Part shown: positions 52,242 through 61,939 of the stretch, one piece after another
How positions within the stretch are numbered: the first letter of the stretch is position 1
How the letters are laid out: each line of letters starts with the position of its first letter
Assembly (NCBI GenBank): GCA_902590915.1
Contig: CACIYQ010000003.1
Location: forward strand, 24,023 to 88,022
DNA: 64,000 nt
Reading direction: 5' to 3'
From: an uncultured Pelagibacteraceae bacterium
Lineage (GTDB): Bacteria; Pseudomonadota; Alphaproteobacteria; Pelagibacterales; Pelagibacteraceae
The notes under the pieces: model-generated
What the model saw: only the letters and a program-made list of their open reading frames with translations
Database searches by the model: none
What the model was told of the DNA's origin: nothing
Position numbers and translations under genes: made by a program

Positions 52242-52293
52242 GTTTCTTTAGATAGTATCTTTTATTTTTTTTTAAAGAACTGTTTTTATCTTA

Positions 52294-53775
52294 CTAGTTG
52301 TTCGAAGCAGTGCTTAACAAAGATAATTGGGTTATTTTACTATCACCTAGCTCATCAACTGGTTTAACAGGATAATCTCCTGTAAAATAATGATCTGTTA
52401 ATTGAGGGTAGGTGTCATTTCGCTTATCAAAACCAATAGCTCTATACAAACCATCAATAGACAAAAATTTTAATGATTTAGCACCAATATACTCACAAAT
52501 TTCATCATTCGTTTTATTTGCAGCTAATAGTTCTTTTTTAGTTGGAGTATCCACACCATAAAAATCAGGATATCTAATTTCAGGACAAGCTATTCTAACA
52601 TGAACTTCCTTTGCGCCAGCATCATATAACATTTTTACTATTTTATGGGAAGTAGTTCCTCTAACAAGCGAGTCATCAATTAAAATTATTTTTTTATTTT
52701 TAATAGTAGTTTGGTTTGCATTTAATTTAAGCTTAACACCCAAACTTCTAATTTTTTGGCTTGGTTCAATAAAAGTTCGACCTACGTAATGGTTTCTTAT
52801 TAAACCATGTTCAAAATTCATTTTATGTTTTTGAGAAAATCCTAGTGCTGCTGCATTACCAGAGTCTGGAACAGGTACTACGATATCAGCATCGATATCG
52901 TTTTCTTTCGCAAGTTCTTTTCCTAAATTTTTTCGATGTTCATATGCAGTTTTATTATCTAATAAACTGTCAGGTCTTGCAAAGTAGATATATTCAAAAA
53001 CACATGGTCTTACTTTTTTAGGAGGAAAAGGTTTGATACTAGTCAGTTGATTATTTTCAATTAAAACAATTTCGCCATTTTCAACTTCTCTAACAAAGTT
53101 TGCACCAATAATATCTAATGCACAGGTTTCTGAAGCTAGTACATAACTACTTCCCAATTTACCAATTAACAAAGGTCTAATGCCATATGGATCTCTAACA
53201 CCAATAAGAGAGTTTTGAGTAAGCATTACTAAAGCATATCCACCTTGTATTTGAAAAATTGCATCAATTACTTTATCAATAGTTTTTGATCTCTTTGATT
53301 TTGCAATCAATTGTACAATAGTTTCAGTATCTGAAGTGGTGTAAAAAATAGCTCCTTCCTCTACTAGTTTTTTTCTTAAAGAAATTGAATTGGTTAAATT
53401 TCCATTATGTGAAACTCCAATTCCTCCTGCATTAGTATCAGCAAAAAAAGGCTGGATATTTCGTAAAGTATTATTACCAGTTGTACTATATCGATTGTGA
53501 CCTATGGCGTAATTACCTTTTAAATTATTTAAAACTTTTTCTTTATTAAAGTTGTCTCCAACTAAACCAAATCGCTTTTCAGAATAATATTTTTCACCAT
53601 CAAAACTTACAATTCCACAACCTTCTTGTCCTCGATGTTGTAAAGCATGTAATCCAAGTGCAGTTAGAGCAGAGGCGTCTTTTGCATTACTAATACCAAA
53701 TACCCCACATTCTTCTTTTAATTTTGGATCAAAGTTCTTCAATTTTTTCTCTAGATTCTTGATATGTTTTTTCAT
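52294..53775 (-). CDS. purF: Amidophosphoribosyltransferase
   Basis: A 493-aa PurF, first step of purine synthesis: PRPP + glutamine to phosphoribosylamine. The glutaminase nucleophile is Cys23 (EECGVFGI) after a 22-residue propeptide, and the PRPP loop is KIILIDDSLVRGTTSHKI. LHALQHRGQEGCGI is also conserved. The ATG at 53775 gives a 47-base overlap with cvpA; a TTG at codon 12 is an alternative that would reduce it. Follows cvpA as in many bacteria. Confidence 0.96.
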   Translation of the reverse strand: MKKHIKNLEKKLKNFDPKLKEECGVFGISNAKDASALTALGLHALQHRGQEGCGIVSFDGEKYYSEKRFGLVGDNFNKEKVLNNLKGNYAIGHNRYSTTGNNTLRNIQPFFADTNAGGIGVSHNGNLTNSISLRKKLVEEGAIFYTTSDTETIVQLIAKSKRSKTIDKVIDAIFQIQGGYALVMLTQNSLIGVRDPYGIRPLLIGKLGSSYVLASETCALDIIGANFVREVENGEIVLIENNQLTSIKPFPPKKVRPCVFEYIYFARPDSLLDNKTAYEHRKNLGKELAKENDIDADIVVPVPDSGNAAALGFSQKHKMNFEHGLIRNHYVGRTFIEPSQKIRSLGVKLKLNANQTTIKNKKIILIDDSLVRGTTSHKIVKMLYDAGAKEVHVRIACPEIRYPDFYGVDTPTKKELLAANKTNDEICEYIGAKSLKFLSIDGLYRAIGFDKRNDTYPQLTDHYFTGDYPVKPVDELGDSKITQLSLLSTASNN

Positions 53776-54274
53776 TAGGAAATTCTTTAATCAGATAATT
53801 ACTACCTTTTTCTAAATATGGAAAGGCGTATGATTTGTCTATATTTATTGGCCATTTATCGTAATTATAAACGATATGAATACCTGAAAAAATACAAACA
53901 GAAATTACATAAGCTTTTATAAAGCCAAAAAAGAATCCAAATGTTGTATCTAGTCCACCTATACCAGTGTATCTAACAGCTTTACTAATACCTTTATTAA
54001 CCAACAATACTAAAAAAATAACCACAATAAAAATTGCTATGCCAAGACCAACGTCCAATACATATTCATTATCAATAATATCTTTTACATATGGTTTAAC
54101 TCTAGGAAATAGAATTAAAGTTATCACATAGGCCAAAAGCCACTTTGCTATAGATAGGATACTTAATATAAAACCTTTTTTATAACAGCTGATCAAAGAC
54201 CAGATAGTGATGACTAAATAAATTAAATCTACAATGGAGGTTGCTTTGTAAAAATCTGCCAAAGTCTCTAACAT
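53729..54274 (-). CDS. cvpA: CvpA-family membrane protein
   Basis: A 181-aa CvpA-family protein with four hydrophobic helices (about residues 10-30, 35-55, 70-90 and 105-128). ISCYKKGFILSILSIAKWLLAYVITLILFP is typical. CvpA is needed for colicin V production in E. coli and for envelope integrity in several species. It directly precedes purF, the widespread order. Its start shares a one-base overlap with the MMPL gene stop. Confidence 0.92.
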   Translation of the reverse strand: MLETLADFYKATSIVDLIYLVITIWSLISCYKKGFILSILSIAKWLLAYVITLILFPRVKPYVKDIIDNEYVLDVGLGIAIFIVVIFLVLLVNKGISKAVRYTGIGGLDTTFGFFFGFIKAYVISVCIFSGIHIVYNYDKWPINIDKSYAFPYLEKGSNYLIKEFPNEKTYQESREKIEEL

Positions 54275-56670
54275 TAAGCTGATTTACCAAAGGGTTTGAT
54301 AATCAAGATTAAAGCAGGCAGTAAAGTTAATACCGAGATCATAGCTAATAACATTGCTAAACCAGTGAACATGCCAAAATAAATTGTGGGGATAAATTTA
54401 GACAAAACTAAAATTGAAAATCCAAAAACAATTGTGATTGAAGTATTTAAAATTGCAACTCCTACTGTTGAATGACAGAATTGTAATGTTTTGTTATAAT
54501 CTTTAATCTTATTGAATTCCTCTTTAAATCGATAAATATAATGGATACTATTGTCTACGGCTATACCAATAGTGATTGCAGCGATGGTAATAGTCATCAT
54601 ATCTAAAGGTATTTCTAGTAAACCTATAATTCCAAGTATGAAAAATGCTGCAATAAAATTTGGTACCACTCCTATTAAAGATAATTTAATATTTCTAAAT
54701 AGAATTAAAAACATTATAAAAATCCCAATCATTACCAATCCTAAAGTAAGTATTTGTGATTTAAATAAGCTCTGTAATAAATTATTAAATAAAATTAATA
54801 CTCCAGCAAGTTGATATTCGCTTTCTTCTAGACCAATCTTATCTTTAAGATCAAAATTTATTTTATTAATCAAATCATTCCTTCTTAAATTTTCTTGAGA
54901 GTCTATTATTCTTAAACTAATCCTTGCTTCATCATTTTCTATTGAAAGATACGGATCAATAATTTCTGTTTTAATGCTTTCAGGTATCTTGGAATAAAGC
55001 ACACCCATTTCTAAAGTACCTAAGGGTTTATTGTTATTTAATTGGGTTGCCACATCAATAATTGATGAAAAAGACAAAACTTTTCCAATTTCAGGAAGAC
55101 TATCTAAGTAATTATGAACAGATGCAATTTTATCAATTTTATCTTTAGTAAACCAATATTTGTCATCATTCTTATCATTTTCATCACCCCAGTCCTCAAA
55201 CTCGTCATCTTCAGTTGATTTTTTTTCTTTATCTTTCTTAGGAAATTTAAGAATTACTTCTAATGGTGTCGTACCTCCAAGCTCTTCATCTATAAGTTTC
55301 ATGCCTTTATAGATTTCAGTATTTTTGTTAAAATAATTTATAAAGCTGTTTTCAACTTCTAGCTTACTAATACCAACAACACTTAAAATAATCACAATAC
55401 CTGTTACTGAAAAAATTAAATTTTTTTTACTTATAGAAAGTGATCCTAGAAAAGTGGTGAATTTAGAATTTTGTTCTTTTTTAAGTGAAATATTATCTGA
55501 AGGAGCGAAACTTAAAAAAGTTGGGAGTAAAGTGAATGTAATTATAAATGAAGTAATCAGACCAAAAGTCATCATCCATCCAAAATCAATAATAGGTTTG
55601 ATTTCACTAAAGATTAAAGACAAAAATGCTAAAATAGTGGTCAATACAGTGTAAAAAATTGGCCAAAACATTTTTCTGGTGGTTAAAGAAATAATTTCTA
55701 AAGAATTTTTAGAAGGGTAATCTTTTTTAAGCTGTAAAAATCTCGTGCTAATGTGAATGTTCATTGCCATTGTTAAAATCAACATCAAAGCAATGAAATT
55801 TGATGAAATAACAGTGACTTTCCATCCCAGTAGTCCAAGTAACCCAGTCATTATCACGACTGAAACTACACAACTACTAATTGGGACTATTATCCAGATA
55901 AGTTTTCTAAAGACAAACCATAGGGTTGCAACAATAAATAATAAAACACCTATACCAAAAACCACAATGTCACTTTTAATAAAAGTCATCATGTCATCAG
56001 CAATCATTGGGATACCACCTAAATAAATCTTACCTACATCACCATAGCTCTGGATGACTTGTCTAATCTCTAGTATATTTTGATGATTTTGTTTTTTTAT
56101 TTGATCTTTATAATTTTCAATTTGTTCTTTAGATTTACTTTCAATGTTTTCAAGTATTTGAGATTGTTTGATATAAACAATTATACCACTAGTTTTACCA
56201 TCTTCACTAATGACAAAGTTTCTAAATACAGGACTATTAAGAATTTCTTTAAATCCTCTATCTTTGTCAACTTCTTCATCTTTTAAAGTTTTAAAACTTT
56301 CTAATCTTTCTTGAAGTGGGGCATCCGAATTACTTAACAATGGTATGTCTAGAAGAGTTACAACACTATGAACCCAATTCAAACTTTGAATTTTATATTT
56401 TAAACTTAGTAAATTATTAAGTGATGTATCAGTTACCATCCCCTCATTAGGTGTATAAGTAAGGATTAGAAACTCTCTAGATCCGTATCTTTCAGAAACT
56501 TCTTTGAGATAAGCTAGATCTGGATCACCATCAATCAATAACGTCTCTGAAGATGCATCCAATCTAAAATCTTTTGTATAATAACCAAAACTTAAGATGG
56601 TGATTATTAGTAATATAAGTATTGATTTAGGATTTTTTAAAACAATGTTTTGATACATATGAGCCAACAT
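54274..56670 (-). CDS. MMPL/RND-superfamily exporter
   Basis: A 798-aa membrane protein with the RND/MMPL layout of two times six helices and two large periplasmic loops. GIAVDNSIHYIYRFKEEF in the second half is the family's helix-10 region, and the first half has AMNIHISTRFLQLKKDYPSK. Residues about 475-510 contain a strongly acidic, low-complexity insert (DDEFEDWGDENDKNDD). Hopanoid or lipid export is known in the group, but substrate is unknown. It lies between dnaB and cvpA; the start is ATG at 56670, with another ATG four codons later. Confidence 0.88.
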   Translation of the reverse strand: MLAHMYQNIVLKNPKSILILLIITILSFGYYTKDFRLDASSETLLIDGDPDLAYLKEVSERYGSREFLILTYTPNEGMVTDTSLNNLLSLKYKIQSLNWVHSVVTLLDIPLLSNSDAPLQERLESFKTLKDEEVDKDRGFKEILNSPVFRNFVISEDGKTSGIIVYIKQSQILENIESKSKEQIENYKDQIKKQNHQNILEIRQVIQSYGDVGKIYLGGIPMIADDMMTFIKSDIVVFGIGVLLFIVATLWFVFRKLIWIIVPISSCVVSVVIMTGLLGLLGWKVTVISSNFIALMLILTMAMNIHISTRFLQLKKDYPSKNSLEIISLTTRKMFWPIFYTVLTTILAFLSLIFSEIKPIIDFGWMMTFGLITSFIITFTLLPTFLSFAPSDNISLKKEQNSKFTTFLGSLSISKKNLIFSVTGIVIILSVVGISKLEVENSFINYFNKNTEIYKGMKLIDEELGGTTPLEVILKFPKKDKEKKSTEDDEFEDWGDENDKNDDKYWFTKDKIDKIASVHNYLDSLPEIGKVLSFSSIIDVATQLNNNKPLGTLEMGVLYSKIPESIKTEIIDPYLSIENDEARISLRIIDSQENLRRNDLINKINFDLKDKIGLEESEYQLAGVLILFNNLLQSLFKSQILTLGLVMIGIFIMFLILFRNIKLSLIGVVPNFIAAFFILGIIGLLEIPLDMMTITIAAITIGIAVDNSIHYIYRFKEEFNKIKDYNKTLQFCHSTVGVAILNTSITIVFGFSILVLSKFIPTIYFGMFTGLAMLLAMISVLTLLPALILIIKPFGKSA

Positions 56671-56690
56671 GAGCTCATTTATATTGGAAA

Positions 56691-58109
56691 TTAATTAGTT
56701 TGAGTATCTTTAAATTTTGTAAATCTTTCTTCAAATTCAAGAGTTACGTTACCTATTGGACCGTGTCTTTGTTTCCCAATAATAAGTTGAGCAAGATGTG
56801 CAACTTCATTCATTTTTGCTTGCCATTCAGCATGTTCAACTGTAGCTACCCTTGGCTCTTTTCTTTGTAAATAATATGCTTCTCTGTAAACAAACATAAC
56901 AACATCAGCATCTTGCTCAATTGAACCTGATTCTCTTAAATCTGATAAAAGTGGTTTGTTGTCGTCTCTTTGCTCAACCTGTCTAGATAATTGGGATAGA
57001 GCTACTACTGGAACAGAAAGTTCTTTGGCAATTGCTTTTAAACCTTGAGTAATTTGTGAAATTTCTTGTACTCTTCCGTCTTTGTTAAACGTAGTACCTC
57101 TCATTAGTTGAATATAATCAACTACAATCATGTCTAGACCAAACAATCTTTTTATACGTCTAGCTCTATTACTCAAGGCAGCAATTGTAATTGCTGGTGT
57201 TTCATCAATGTATAGGGGGAGTTCAGAAATATTTTTTGAAGTCTCTAAAAATTTATCAAACTGATCATCTGAAATTCTTCCTCGTCTTATATCATTTGAA
57301 CTAATTCTTGCTTGTTCTGAAATTATTCTAGTTGAAAGTTGTTCAGACGACATCTCTAGTGAAAAGAATGCAATAGATGATTTTTTTCCACTGTCTTGTA
57401 ATTTTTGTGCTGCATTAAATGCAATATTCGTTGCAAGTGATGTTTTACCCATTGAAGGTCGTCCGGCTATAATTATTAAATCAGATTGATGTAATCCTCC
57501 TAATTTATCGTCCAAGTCTTTAAGACCAGTTGGCACTCCAACAATTCCTTCTTCATTTTTATAAGCAGCAGATGCCATTTCAATAGTTTGTCTCATTGCT
57601 TCATCAAACTTTACTAAAGAAGAGTTAAAAGAACCTTTTTCTGCCAAATCAAATAATAATCTCTCTGAATTTTCTATAATTGTTTGCCCATTTGTATCAA
57701 GATCATTTAATTTAGCGCTATCGATAGTTTGTTCAGAAATCTTTATTAATTCTCTTCTAACAAACATATCGTAGATGATTTTAGAATATTCCACAGCCTG
57801 TCTTACAGATGTAGAAAATTTAGTTATCTTAACTAAGTACTCTGGAACATTTAAATCATCTTTTTCGTCTTCAAAATAATTCTTTAATGTAATAGGATTT
57901 GCTAGCATTCCTTTATAAATCAGACTTTCGATTGCTTCAAAAATCTTTTGGTGCATAGGATCATAAAAATTGATACTGGAGATTAAAGTATTTATTTCAT
58001 CAAATATATCATTACTCACAAGAATAGATCCAATTACAGCTTGTTCAGCTTCGATGTTGTTTGGCAATTCTTTGAATTGGTTTTTTACTAAGCTTAAATT
58101 ATTTTCCAT
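56691..58109 (-). CDS. dnaB: Replicative DNA helicase
   Basis: A 472-aa DnaB helicase, which unwinds the fork on the lagging strand. The N-terminal primase-binding domain (AEQAVIGSIL at 21-30) is followed by the RecA-like domain with Walker A AGRPSMGKTSLATNIA (215-230), Walker B FGLDMIVVDYIQLM and the LSQLSRQVEQRDDNKPLLSDLRESGSIEQDADV segment. Full length with no intein. It sits 68 bases after rplI on the same strand and 20 bases ahead of the MMPL gene. Confidence 0.97.
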   Translation of the reverse strand: MENNLSLVKNQFKELPNNIEAEQAVIGSILVSNDIFDEINTLISSINFYDPMHQKIFEAIESLIYKGMLANPITLKNYFEDEKDDLNVPEYLVKITKFSTSVRQAVEYSKIIYDMFVRRELIKISEQTIDSAKLNDLDTNGQTIIENSERLLFDLAEKGSFNSSLVKFDEAMRQTIEMASAAYKNEEGIVGVPTGLKDLDDKLGGLHQSDLIIIAGRPSMGKTSLATNIAFNAAQKLQDSGKKSSIAFFSLEMSSEQLSTRIISEQARISSNDIRRGRISDDQFDKFLETSKNISELPLYIDETPAITIAALSNRARRIKRLFGLDMIVVDYIQLMRGTTFNKDGRVQEISQITQGLKAIAKELSVPVVALSQLSRQVEQRDDNKPLLSDLRESGSIEQDADVVMFVYREAYYLQRKEPRVATVEHAEWQAKMNEVAHLAQLIIGKQRHGPIGNVTLEFEERFTKFKDTQTN

Positions 58110-58177
58110 AATAAATAACTTACATAAAAATTTTATTTATAAAATTATTAATTATCGCTGGGGAAAAAAATGTATAA

Positions 58178-58636
58178 TTATTGAATTATCTCCGCAGAAG
58201 AAACATTAATGGTAACTTTTGCATCAACTTCTGAGTGTAAAGAAATTTTTACCTTAAATTTTCCTAAAGCTTTAATCTCTTCAATAGGTTGTATCATAGA
58301 TGGCTTGATTTCAATCTTATTTTCCTCATGTATTAGTTTGGCGATTTCTGTTGGTTTAACAGAACCATATAATTCTTTGTTTTCAGTACATAACTTTTTA
58401 ACTAAAAATTCTTTTCCGTTAATTTGCTCCGCTATTTTACTAGCCTCTTTTTTCTTCTCATTATCTTTTTTAGATAAATCAGATTTAATTTTTTCAACTT
58501 CTTTTATATTTTCTCTTGAAGCATAAAGTGCTTTTTTGTTTGCAATAAGATAGTTTCTAGCAAATCCTCTTTTAACATCTATCACTTCACCGATAGAACC
58601 AATTCTTTTGACATTTTCTAGTAAGATAACTTTCAT
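58178..58636 (-). CDS. rplI: 50S ribosomal protein L9
   Basis: A 152-aa L9 with the N-terminal motif MKVILLENVKRIGSIGEVID, then VKRGFARNYLIANKKAL and the connecting helix (about residues 45-75, lysine-rich). It follows rpsR with no gap, in the usual rpsF-rpsR-rplI order. It ends 68 bases before dnaB. Confidence 0.97.
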   Translation of the reverse strand: MKVILLENVKRIGSIGEVIDVKRGFARNYLIANKKALYASRENIKEVEKIKSDLSKKDNEKKKEASKIAEQINGKEFLVKKLCTENKELYGSVKPTEIAKLIHEENKIEIKPSMIQPIEEIKALGKFKVKISLHSEVDAKVTINVSSAEIIQ

Positions 58637-58909
58637 TTATATTAAAGCTAAATTTCTAGCTCTCTTAATTGATAACGATAATTCTCTTTGTTTTTTTTGA
58701 GAAACATTAGTTATTCTTGATGGTGAAATTTTTCCATTTTCTGAGATATATTTTCTTAATAACTTAATATTTTTATAGTCAACCTGCGGAGAACTCTTGG
58801 TAGAAAGAGGGCAGGTTTTTTTAAATTTATATTTATTGGGTTGAAAAATACTCAATTTTGCAAAATTGCTTTGTTTTCCTCTTTTATTTCCACTTTGTCT
58901 TTTAGGCAT
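58637..58909 (-). CDS. rpsR: 30S ribosomal protein S18
   Basis: A 90-aa S18. The core [58 protein letters not shown] (about residues 34-90) is unmistakable in its spacing of DYK, LLRKY, GKI and [10 protein letters not shown]. The N-terminus is longer and more basic than in many species. It shares a TAATG overlap with rpsF and abuts rplI. Confidence 0.96.
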   Translation of the reverse strand: MPKRQSGNKRGKQSNFAKLSIFQPNKYKFKKTCPLSTKSSPQVDYKNIKLLRKYISENGKISPSRITNVSQKKQRELSLSIKRARNLALI

Positions 58910-59262
58910 TAGTTTTTAACACTTTCTTTTTTTTCTGTTTCTTCCTTTTTACCAAAGTAGACTGTTTCTAAATCAAATTTTTTTACTCTTACTGTTAAAT
59001 ATCTCAATAATTTTTTATCAATTGACACATTCTTTTCTAACTCATCAATAACTTTTCCATTACCTTTGATTTTAAAATGAATATAACTACCTTTTCTATT
59101 TTTTTTTATTAAATAAGATAGGTTTAAGAGACCCCAGTTTTCAGTCTTTACAACTTCTCCATCATTTTTTTCAATAATTTTAGAATATTTTTCTATTAAT
59201 TGCTTTAATTCACTTGGTGAAGTATCCTGCCTGGCTATTATAGTATGTTCGTATAAATTCAT
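58909..59262 (-). CDS. rpsF: 30S ribosomal protein S6
   Basis: A 117-aa S6 beginning [16 protein letters not shown], with [33 protein letters not shown] (around 26-58) and [12 protein letters not shown]. The C-terminal tail is short and charged ([13 protein letters not shown]), common in this protein. First gene of the rpsF-rpsR-rplI operon, with a good promoter at 59295-59322 on the minus strand. Confidence 0.96.
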   Translation of the reverse strand: MNLYEHTIIARQDTSPSELKQLIEKYSKIIEKNDGEVVKTENWGLLNLSYLIKKNRKGSYIHFKIKGNGKVIDELEKNVSIDKKLLRYLTVRVKKFDLETVYFGKKEETEKKESVKN

Positions 59263-59294
59263 TTAAGTTCTTTAATAAAAAATGAGGATATACT

Positions 59295-59322
59295 ATTATA
59301 GAAGTTCAATTACAATAGTTAA
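59295..59322 (-). promoter_or_regulatory. Promoter of the rpsF-rpsR-rplI operon
   Basis: On the minus strand a perfect -10 box TATAAT (59300-59295) lies 16 bp from a -35-like TTAACT (59322-59317). The rpsF ATG is 33 bases downstream of the -10 box. It sits in the 87-bp gap between divergent rpsF and fabD. Confidence 0.6.
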
Positions 59323-59349
59323 AAAGGCAAATTAATTAGTTTTTTTTAT

Positions 59350-60276
59350 ATGTTTTCAGTAATATTTCCTGGTCAAGGTTCCCAAATGGTAGGAATGGGA
59401 AAGGAGTTATATGAAAAATATGAATTGGTAAAAAACTTGTTTAATCAAGCAGATGATACATTAAATTTTCCTATCTCTAATTTAATTTTAAAAGGTCCAA
59501 AAGAAGAGTTGGATCTTACAATTAACACTCAACCAGCAATATTTTTAGTTAGTTATTCAATATTTAATGTAGCTAAGAAAGAATTTAATATAGATTTAAA
59601 TAAAGCAAAATATTTTGCAGGACATTCTTTAGGCGAATATACAGCTTTGTCATGTGCTGGATATTTAGATTTCTCAGATACTTTAAAAATTTTAAGAGTT
59701 AGAGGAGAGGCTATGCAAAATTCAGTTCCCAATGGGAAAGGAGGTATGGTTGCGGTATTGGGCTCAACAGTTGATATAATCGAAAAAATTTTGTTAGATA
59801 ATAAAAAATTATTTAATGCTCAAATTGCAAATGATAATTCCGATGGTCAAATGGTTTTAAGTGGAAAAATACAAGATTTAGAAAAGTTAATTCAAATTTT
59901 AAAAGAAAATTCGATAAAAAATATTAAACTACCTGTTAGTGCACCTTTTCACTGTGAATTGATGAGCAGTGCTACCAAAATAATGACAGATCAGTTAAAA
60001 AAAATTGACTTTAAAAATGGACAAAATAAATTGATTTCGAACGTTACAGCTCATGAAATCAAAGGTCTACATGAATTAAAAAACCTATTGATAAAACAAA
60101 TAGAGAATAGAGTTAGATGGAGAGAAAGCGTTATCAATATGATAGAAAATGATGTAGACCACTTTATAGAAATTGGACCAGGAAAAGTTCTATCAGGTTT
60201 AATTAAAAGAATTAACAGAGGTGTTAAAATTGACACTATAAATGTACTCACCGATATTAAAAATTTAAAAATATGA
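59350..60276 (+). CDS. fabD: Malonyl-CoA-ACP transacylase
   Basis: A 308-aa FabD that loads malonyl groups onto ACP. FPGQGSQMVGMGKELY opens the protein, GHSLGEYTAL (91-100) carries the nucleophile Ser93, and the catalytic histidine is in VSAPFHCELM. It overlaps fabG by four bases and is divergent from rpsF. First of fabD-fabG-acpP. Confidence 0.96.
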   Translation: MFSVIFPGQGSQMVGMGKELYEKYELVKNLFNQADDTLNFPISNLILKGPKEELDLTINTQPAIFLVSYSIFNVAKKEFNIDLNKAKYFAGHSLGEYTALSCAGYLDFSDTLKILRVRGEAMQNSVPNGKGGMVAVLGSTVDIIEKILLDNKKLFNAQIANDNSDGQMVLSGKIQDLEKLIQILKENSIKNIKLPVSAPFHCELMSSATKIMTDQLKKIDFKNGQNKLISNVTAHEIKGLHELKNLLIKQIENRVRWRESVINMIENDVDHFIEIGPGKVLSGLIKRINRGVKIDTINVLTDIKNLKI

Positions 60277-61010
60277 GAGATTTAAAAGGTAAAAATATTA
60301 TTGTTACTGGTGCTTCGGGGGGTATTGGAAATGCAATAATTGAAAAATTAAATCAAGCTGAAGCAAATATTTTAGCTTCAGGAACAAGAATTGAAAAACT
60401 CGATGAATTAAAAAATAAATTTGCAAATATCAAGATATTGAAATTTGATATTTCAAAAACTGATAAAATTGAAGAATTTGTAGAAAATGCAACAAAAGAA
60501 CTTGGTGGAAGTTTAGATTGCATTATAAATAATGCAGGGGTTACTCAAGATAATTTGGCGATAAGAATGAGTTTAGATGAATGGCAAAAAGTAATAGATA
60601 TTAATTTAACTTCAACTTTTTTAATGAGTAAATCAGCAATAAAAAAAATGCTTAAAAATAAATCAGGAAGGATTGTTAATATTACATCTGTTGTTGGACA
60701 CACTGGTAATTTAGGCCAAGCTAATTATACTGCTTCAAAAGCTGGCATTATAGCTATGTCAAAGAGTTTAGCGATAGAATATGCAAAAAAAAATATAAAT
60801 ATAAATTGTATTTCGCCAGGATTTATTAAAACAAAAATGACAGATAAATTAGATGAAAAGTATAAAGAAGCTATAATTTCAAAAATCCCTTCAGCACGTC
60901 TTGGAGATCCTGATGATGTTGCAAATGCAGTTATTTTTTTGTGCTCTAATAGTTCAAGCTATATTAATGGAGAAACCCTACATGTAAATGGAGGCATGTA
61001 TATGGCTTGA
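60273..61010 (+). CDS. fabG: 3-oxoacyl-ACP reductase
   Basis: A 245-aa FabG, NADPH-dependent reductase in fatty acid elongation. TGASGGIGNA near the N-terminus, NNAG (about 87-90), the catalytic serine in ITSVVGHTGNLGQANYTASKAG with Tyr and Lys, and INGETLHVNGGMYMA at the end are all intact, in contrast to the SDR at 2342-3106. It sits between fabD and acpP. A promoter for acpP overlaps its stop. Confidence 0.96.
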   Translation: MRDLKGKNIIVTGASGGIGNAIIEKLNQAEANILASGTRIEKLDELKNKFANIKILKFDISKTDKIEEFVENATKELGGSLDCIINNAGVTQDNLAIRMSLDEWQKVIDINLTSTFLMSKSAIKKMLKNKSGRIVNITSVVGHTGNLGQANYTASKAGIIAMSKSLAIEYAKKNININCISPGFIKTKMTDKLDEKYKEAIISKIPSARLGDPDDVANAVIFLCSNSSSYINGETLHVNGGMYMA

Positions 61011-61034
61011 CAAAACATGTTTTTAAACTATTAA
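61007..61034 (+). promoter_or_regulatory. Promoter of acpP
   Basis: A consensus -35 TTGACA (61007-61012, overlapping the fabG stop) is 16 bp from -10 TATTAA (61029-61034). The acpP ATG at 61059 follows 24 bases later with AAGGA as ribosome site, five bases before the ATG. Extra transcription of acpP fits the high demand for ACP. Confidence 0.6.
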
Positions 61035-61058
61035 GAATTTATAACAAAAAGGATCAAT

Positions 61059-61298
61059 ATGTCAGAAGACGTTTCAAGCAAAGTAAAAAAAATCGTGGCT
61101 GATCATTTGGGAATTGACGAAGCGAAGGTCACTGAGGAATCTAGTTTTATAGATGATTTGGGAGCTGATAGTTTAGATACTGTTGAACTAGTAATGGCTT
61201 TCGAGGAAGAATTTGGATCTGAAATATCAGATAGTGAAGCTGAGAAAATTTTAACTGTGGGCGATGCAGTTAAGTTTATCGAAGGAAAAGCAAACTAG
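61059..61298 (+). CDS. acpP: Acyl carrier protein
   Basis: A 79-aa acidic ACP. The phosphopantetheine attachment Ser38 is in [20 protein letters not shown]. Length and flanking residues match the family. Fatty acids grow on this carrier. Strong AAGGA ribosome site. It is followed after eight bases by gmk, with no fabF next to it. Confidence 0.97.
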   Translation: MSEDVSSKVKKIVADHLGIDEAKVTEESSFIDDLGADSLDTVELVMAFEEEFGSEISDSEAEKILTVGDAVKFIEGKAN

Positions 61299-61306
61299 AC
61301 AAAACA

Positions 61307-61939
61307 ATGCCCTCAGATAAAGATGGGGTAATGATAATTTTATCCTCTCCCTCTGGAGCAGGTAAGACTACATTAGTGAAGATGTTATCTAAGTTAGATA
61401 ACTTTGAAATTTCCATATCACACACTACTAGACAACCAAGGCTTAATGAGAAGCCAAACAACGATTATTTTTTTGTTAATGAAAAAGAATTCAGAAGATT
61501 TATTAAAAATGAAGAATTTTTAGAATATGCAAAAGTTTTTAACAATTTCTATGGCACTACAAGAACACCAGTTATTGATAAACTTAATAAGGGTAAAAAT
61601 GTGTTATTTGATATTGATTGGCAAGGTGCTGATCAAATTAAGAATAAAAATTTAGATTATAAGTTAATCTCATTTTTTATTTTGCCACCAAGTAAAGAGA
61701 TACTATTTGAAAGACTTTCAAACAGAGATATGAAAGATAAATTAATTGTAGAAGAAAGAATGAAACAGTTTGGAAGAGATGTTTTACATTGGATAAACTA
61801 TGACTATGTGGTTATTAATGATAAAATTGAAAATTGTTATTCTAAAATTAAAAATTTAATTTATGCAGAAATAAATAATGGTTCTAAAGACTATGATGCA
61901 GAATATATTAGAAATCACATAGAAACATTAACTAATTAA
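61307..61939 (+). CDS. gmk: Guanylate kinase
   Basis: A 210-aa guanylate kinase (GMP + ATP to GDP + ADP). The P-loop [11 protein letters not shown] is at residues 13-23, [19 protein letters not shown] and [12 protein letters not shown] are the GMP-binding segments, and [14 protein letters not shown] is the Walker B region. The start at 61307 gives a slightly extended N-terminus; an ATG eight codons later is possible. Convergent with rsmA, overlapping by 12 bases. Confidence 0.96.
   Translation: MPSDKDGVMIILSSPSGAGKTTLVKMLSKLDNFEISISHTTRQPRLNEKPNNDYFFVNEKEFRRFIKNEEFLEYAKVFNNFYGTTRTPVIDKLNKGKNVLFDIDWQGADQIKNKNLDYKLISFFILPPSKEILFERLSNRDMKDKLIVEERMKQFGRDVLHWINYDYVVINDKIENCYSKIKNLIYAEINNGSKDYDAEYIRNHIETLTN

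Noticed and set aside
52242..52293. Intrinsic terminator between gshA and purF
   Set aside because: The region is T-rich but shows only a five-bp stem without a loop; not enough to call.
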